From Antitrichia curtipendula (lineage: Eukaryota; Streptophyta; Bryopsida; Hypnales; Leucodontaceae): DNA of 64,000 bases. The DNA lies in NCBI GenBank assembly GCA_951230915.1, contig OX579636.1, positions 46,317,912 to 46,381,911 of the forward strand, read 5' to 3'. Below are positions 60,544 to 64,000 of the stretch, in pieces. The stretch's first letter is position 1. Every line of letters starts with the position of its first letter. The position numbers and the translations under genes were made by a program. Below the pieces are notes generated by a model. It was not told the origin of the DNA, did no database searches, and worked only from the letters and a program-made list of their open reading frames with translations.

Positions 60544-61626
60544 GCAGCTAGGCAGTGCAGAAGTAGCATGCCTTGTGAAGGGCCTCCACAATTTCACAGT
60601 GCAAAACTATTTGTTGTGTAATGTAGGGGGCTACTGATGTACTGAATTGTTTACAAAAATATGTCTTCATCTAATGTGATTAGCCCGAGGGTAAGTTCGT
60701 TAGGGAATGGGGGATTATGTTATCTTCCAACTTTGTTTAATAGCTTTCTATGGAGCCTGTCACACAGTTGGTGTCCAGAACCTGTGACATTTAGTTATTC
60801 AGAACGTGACTTTTATCAGGTGCTGAGGTATTATATTGGCAGTGTTATAGTGTGTGCTGAGTTTTATATTATGATTTAAGCTAAAGAACCTGGCAAAGGA
60901 CGCACAAAGGACTGCTTGCTATCCTATTATAGATTCCCGGATTGCAGGGTTGATAAGGACTGCACTGTATGGTTTGCAACTAGAATGAGATGATCACACA
61001 GAGTGTCATCATTTTGAGTGCCCCAGTTGTAGAGCGGAAACAACTTATCCTAAAATAGAGAAGTATTAGTTTTACTTTCCTGAAGGGGTGTCTCCGAGGG
61101 GCATTAGGATTTCCCAATTCTGTCCTAATGCTACATCTTCCCCGTTTTGATGGCATCATTTCTAACTCAGTGGAATTTGTGAATTGTCGCAGAAGAAGGT
61201 TCCTGAGCCGGAGAAGAAGGCCAAGAAGTTAAAGAATCCGAGCGCCGGAAAACATCGTGACAATCCTCCCTTGATAAAGAAAACGGGGAAAGAGAAATCT
61301 GCGAAGAAGCCGGATAAATTGATGAAGAAAAGGGGTTCCCCATTAGCGCAAAATCGACCAATGCCAATCCTTCAGGATGAAGAGAGATCGGAGACAGCAG
61401 TGGATACTTTAGTCGCGGTAGAGCGGATTCCGGATGCTACGGATGCTGCAGCCATATTAGGCTCTCTTGCAGCGGGTATTGGCCCTTCTCAGGATTCGCA
61501 GACACTCTACCAGCCAGGACCCATGCCGGAGAAGGAGGCCAGGCCTGCGGAGGTTTTTGAACGTAATGAATCTCTCTCCCCCAGTCTGGGGACGGGAGAG
61601 CGACATGCGGGTACGAGCGACGTTGC

Positions 61627-61644
61627 ATCAGGATATATCACGAT
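61627..61644. repeat. Palindrome copy within coding exon D of the ParB-like gene
   Basis: ATCAGGATATATCACGAT, read in frame as SGYITM. It is the only copy inside an otherwise open coding exon. Confidence 0.75.
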
Positions 61645-62139
61645 GTCCCCTGTTTCGGAACCCAAGTCGGGAGTCGACATGGCTGATGACGTTGTGGGCG
61701 ACACTTTGATTGATCTGAACCAAATGAGTCCGGAAGCAGGCACAACTAAGGTGACTCGTACAGAAGTTGCATTCCACTCTGGAATTCCGGATGTCGGGAG
61801 GGTCAGGATCATGAATATGTTTAAGGATATAGCTAGTTTTCCAGGTGTGAGTGTCGGAACGAGTAGCACCTTAACTACTAAAATGTCTAATGAAATTCAG
61901 AATGTTTGGCTTGCACACCAGTTTATTTACAAGAGCATTTTTGAAATTGCATTGGACCAGGATTCGCAGGCAGAAGTGGTCGATGACGTTGACGATAGGA
62001 GGCCTGAAGAGGAAGTTGTCATTGAAGGGAAGGGGAGCGTGGAGGACGATGCCAAAGGTGCATGAGGTGACATCATGCATTACTTGAGGGATGGGATTCC
62101 TGGGCTACCGTATACAGTGAACTTGTGTCTAAGAGGTTG

Positions 62140-62819
62140 ATGATCCCTTGGGCTGCAGATTCTGTCCGAGCTATGGCGACACTACCAGGTTCATCAGAAG
62201 AGGTACCTTGCCGGAAGTATACAGTGGTCCTTGACTTGAATGGACTACTTGTTCACAGGACGTTATACGCACAGAACTTCATGTTCAACGTCGTCCAGCT
62301 CTTACGGACTTCCTGGATTGGCTACGTGAAAAGGCTGACATTGTATTCTGGAGCAGTGTTACTTCCAGGAACATGAGCAAATTGTTGGACGTTGTACTTG
62401 TTGATGCTTTGTTTGGTCCTAGAGATGTCACTTGCTTAACTCAAGCAGCATGCACGCGGTCGAGGTACAGATTCGCGAATGCGCCGGAGAAACCGATCTT
62501 CCTGAAAGATCTGGGTACACTAGCACGCATGGCTGGTCTTTTGTCTCTACAAGACGTTCTCCTAGTTGATGACAGTCCAGTTAAAAACCTTCTCAATGAT
62601 CCTCACAATGCTGTATTCCCTCAGTCCTGGTGCGGTGACAGGCATGACAACTACTTGGATGGCCACCTCCGTCCTTGGCTTGAAGGTCTCTTTAAATCTA
62701 ATGTAGCTGTTCCGGTCTATGTGAAGAATAATCCATTGTATGGTGGTCAGTGCCCGATGGAAGCAGTGTCCACTGAGGGCATGAACATACTGAGGGGGGC
62801 CCTGGACAGCCCGCTCTAA
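62140..62819 (+). pseudogene. FCP1/HAD phosphatase-like gene with a frameshift
   Basis: An ATG at 62140 opens MIPWAADSVRAMATLPG, then the HAD motif I KYTVVLDLNGLLVHR. At about 62282-62292 the frame must change by one base to continue RRPALTDFLDWLREKADIVF, then WSSVTSRNM (motif II), FLKDLGTLARM and VLLVDDSPVKN (motif III/IV), ending at 62819. All HAD/FCP1-homology motifs are present across the two frames; DLNG in place of the DxDxT-type motif is also seen in plant FCP1-like proteins. The family dephosphorylates phospho-Ser/Thr, classically on the RNA polymerase II CTD; the target here is unknown. It starts 75 bp after the ParB-like gene on the same strand, so it may be element cargo. The single frameshift could be decay or a sequencing error. 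Confidence 0.72.
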
Positions 62820-62827
62820 AAGGTGCC

Positions 62828-62845
62828 ACCGTGAGATATCACGAT
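62828..62845. repeat. Palindrome copy between the two HAD-like genes
   Basis: ACCGTGAGATATCACGAT, 9 bp after the stop of the first HAD-like gene. Confidence 0.85.
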
Positions 62846-63265
62846 ACTTGTAAGGGTGTGTCAAAGGTTCAGGGTGTAAGATGTACATTATAGCGTACTG
62901 TTAACGTAATCTTCAATTTTCTATAAAGTTGATACATTGAAGTTTGAAGTTGATACATTTTGAGTAGGTCAGGCAGTCTTGAATACTTAGCTCTAGTATT
63001 CTCGTACTTGCGGAAAAATTGATTGTAAATTATCCTTCGATAGTTATAAATTTGAAGTTCTATGTAAAGTGACACCCATTTTGTATTTCTTTTTTATGTT
63101 CCATCCAGAGATCTCACGGCACTTCATCATGCGTGTGAATTACATCTTTTATTCTGTGGATTCACTTACGAAATTAGACATGATGAGTCAGTCACCTGTT
63201 TTGCTGTATGTAGTGTAACGTGATCCATATTCACTGGGAGAACTCTTGATGGTTGGTTCACGCAG

Positions 63266-63754
63266 AAGGCGTTGCTTGTTGTACTGACCGGTGATCTATG
63301 CGTCCATGGCGGTGTTGCGGATCTCCCTCAGAACATCAACATATCGATTGGCTTTCACGGTCTTTTTCAATCTTTCGTCGAACATACTCAGTGTGTGTTG
63401 TGGTCGTGCATGCATACTTCGACTTTGGCAGAGCTTCTTCAACGTCTTCTTCCATCCGGAATTTTGAGTGGGTTCCTTTATATTGCCGGTGTTGACAAAC
63501 CTGACAAGAGCAAGCCCTATCCGAATCGTAGTCAATTTTTGAAGCATCTCTTAAGTTGTCCTAAACAGCGTAGTGTTCTTTGGAATCGAACCCTTGTAGT
63601 GCTCGAGTTAGATCCCCTGAAGTGGCCTCGTGCGCGCGTACTACAACCCTCAATATGCATGAGGGATGATGTAGATTCTATTGAATTGCAACGTCCCTAC
63701 CATGTCCAGAAGGTGTTAAATGTTAGTGGGAAACCTTTCCGGCGAGCGGACTAG
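63266..63754 (+). pseudogene. Second, divergent FCP1/HAD-like gene lacking the catalytic Asp
   Basis: A good acceptor (cacgcag) opens an exon reading KALLVVLTGDLCVHGG, then FVEHTQCVLWSCMHTSTLAE, KPYPNRSQFLKHLL and NRTLVVLELDPLKW, stopping at 63754. It aligns with the preceding HAD-like gene: VVLTGDLCVH against VVLDLNGLLVH, VLWSCMHT against VFWSSVTS, and LVVLELDP against LLVDDSP. The nucleophile Asp is Thr and the DD pair is lost, so no HAD catalysis is expected. It may be a degenerate paralogue or a non-catalytic derivative. The upstream exon is not identified. Confidence 0.5.
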
Positions 63755-64000
63755 TTTAAATATTGCAAAGAATGCCTTCAATTGAATCTGAAGGCTCTTC
63801 TTTGTTTGTCTTGTATGAGCATCAATGAAATGTCATGAATCCAAGTTCAATGTTTATTGGAAACTAATTGCATTGTACAAAATACCTGTATGGTAATTGC
63901 TTTTGCCTTGTCATTTTGAATTTGCTGTTCTAATTAACATAGTAGGGATTACAGTCATCAAGAGATCTCCCGATCTCTAATTCTGCACAAAAATCCAAAC
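63755..64000. other. 3' flank of the HAD-like gene, window end
   Basis: No coding signal. A decayed palindrome ('atcaagagatctcccgatct') begins at about 63958, so the block continues past the window. Confidence 0.4.

Larger units (their letters stand above)
57305..62065 (+). pseudogene. ParB-like gene with methyltransferase-like region, broken by in-frame stops
   Basis: Exons: A 57305-58616, B about 58808-60158, C 60257-60505, D 61193-62065 (stop TGA). The first exon is unresolved; a candidate lies at 54748. Exon A reads WPDDYAPKKVAIFIDNWVHM through PTAGLDIVEMQGLDN and, near its end, HYWIIGGQHIVAAHRKL (GGQH at 58332-58343). GGQH-x-x-x-A-A resembles the phosphate-binding box of ParB/sulfiredoxin folds (G-x-H-R-x-x-A). 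Exon B has VDPAVKSW (59553-59576), a possible relic of DPPY/DPPW, then LRARSPAVLITD and GNAYSMFLVLLFGYN, an order like N6/N4 DNA methyltransferases; this is a weak match. Exon D is Lys-rich then acidic. Breaks: TGA at 58176-58178, TAG at 58929-58931, and the A/B junction changes frame. Palindromes lie in introns A/B and C/D and inside exon D. The product would probably be nuclear and DNA-binding. Substrate and role are unknown. Confidence 0.6.
43700..64000. mobile_element. Large mobile-element block with transposase-like, ParB-like and HAD-like genes and palindromic satellite
   Basis: The boundaries are approximate and the right end is outside the window. The block is defined by palindromes of the class NNCGTGANATNTCACGNN, first seen here at 43722 and last in decayed form at 63959. 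It is also defined by divergent element genes (43769-47190 minus; 57305-62065 plus) on either side of a 1.9-kb palindrome satellite. No terminal repeats were identified, so it could be one giant element or a cluster of related ones. Confidence 0.55.

Noticed and set aside
1..64000. tRNA, rRNA or other structural RNA genes
   Set aside because: I looked for cloverleaf, rDNA and snRNA-like words and saw none that I could support by eye.

Overview
The window looks like nuclear DNA of a land plant, most likely a seed-free one (bryophyte, lycophyte or fern); the species cannot be named from sequence alone. Evidence: spliced genes with GT-AG introns of about 100-650 bp, a chloroplast-targeted HCF244-type photosystem II assembly factor, a BODYGUARD-type cuticle hydrolase, a degraded plant-style pentatricopeptide (PPR) gene, interstitial TTTAGGG telomere-type repeats, and AT-rich intergenic DNA full of decayed transposons.

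Only two clearly intact host genes are present, both on the minus strand: HCF244 (14987-17405, seven exons) and a BODYGUARD-like alpha/beta hydrolase (25848-28372, five exons). A GC-rich stretch with a CT microsatellite lies upstream of the second. Everything from 1 to about 43.6 kb outside these genes is repeat or featureless DNA. It includes a decayed ParB-like mobile-element gene running off the left edge (1-1977, minus), two non-autonomous CACTA elements with 3-bp target duplications (4213-6625 and 19233-20256), a nested hAT-like MITE (8069-8507), two related gag-like retroelement remnants (about 10.6-12.6 and 20.8-23.0 kb), several terminal-inverted-repeat elements, one of which contains a near-perfect 79-bp hairpin (42385-42547), and a PPR pseudogene (about 30.2-30.5 kb).

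The most unusual part is the last 20 kb (about 43.7-64.0 kb), which looks like one large mobile-element block. A minus-strand gene (43769-47190) encodes an RNase H-fold, transposase-like protein of the DUF7869 type. A plus-strand gene (57305-62065) encodes a ParB/sulfiredoxin-like domain followed by a region that weakly resembles an N6/N4 DNA methyltransferase. Two FCP1/HAD-phosphatase-like genes follow it. Between the two large genes is a satellite of 26 units of 71-77 bp, each carrying a dyad close to GACCGTGATATCTCACGGTC. The last 16 or so units follow a 222-bp higher-order period. The same palindrome is also scattered singly through introns, flanks and one exon of the element genes, which suggests a recognition site for an element-encoded DNA-binding protein.

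Both large element genes are broken by in-frame stops of the kind expected from C-to-T decay of methylated cytosine (CGA to TGA, CAG to TAG), so these copies are probably silenced relics. The 1-1977 remnant appears to be a more decayed relative of the ParB-like gene, so this gene type seems to be a recurrent mobile family in this genome.
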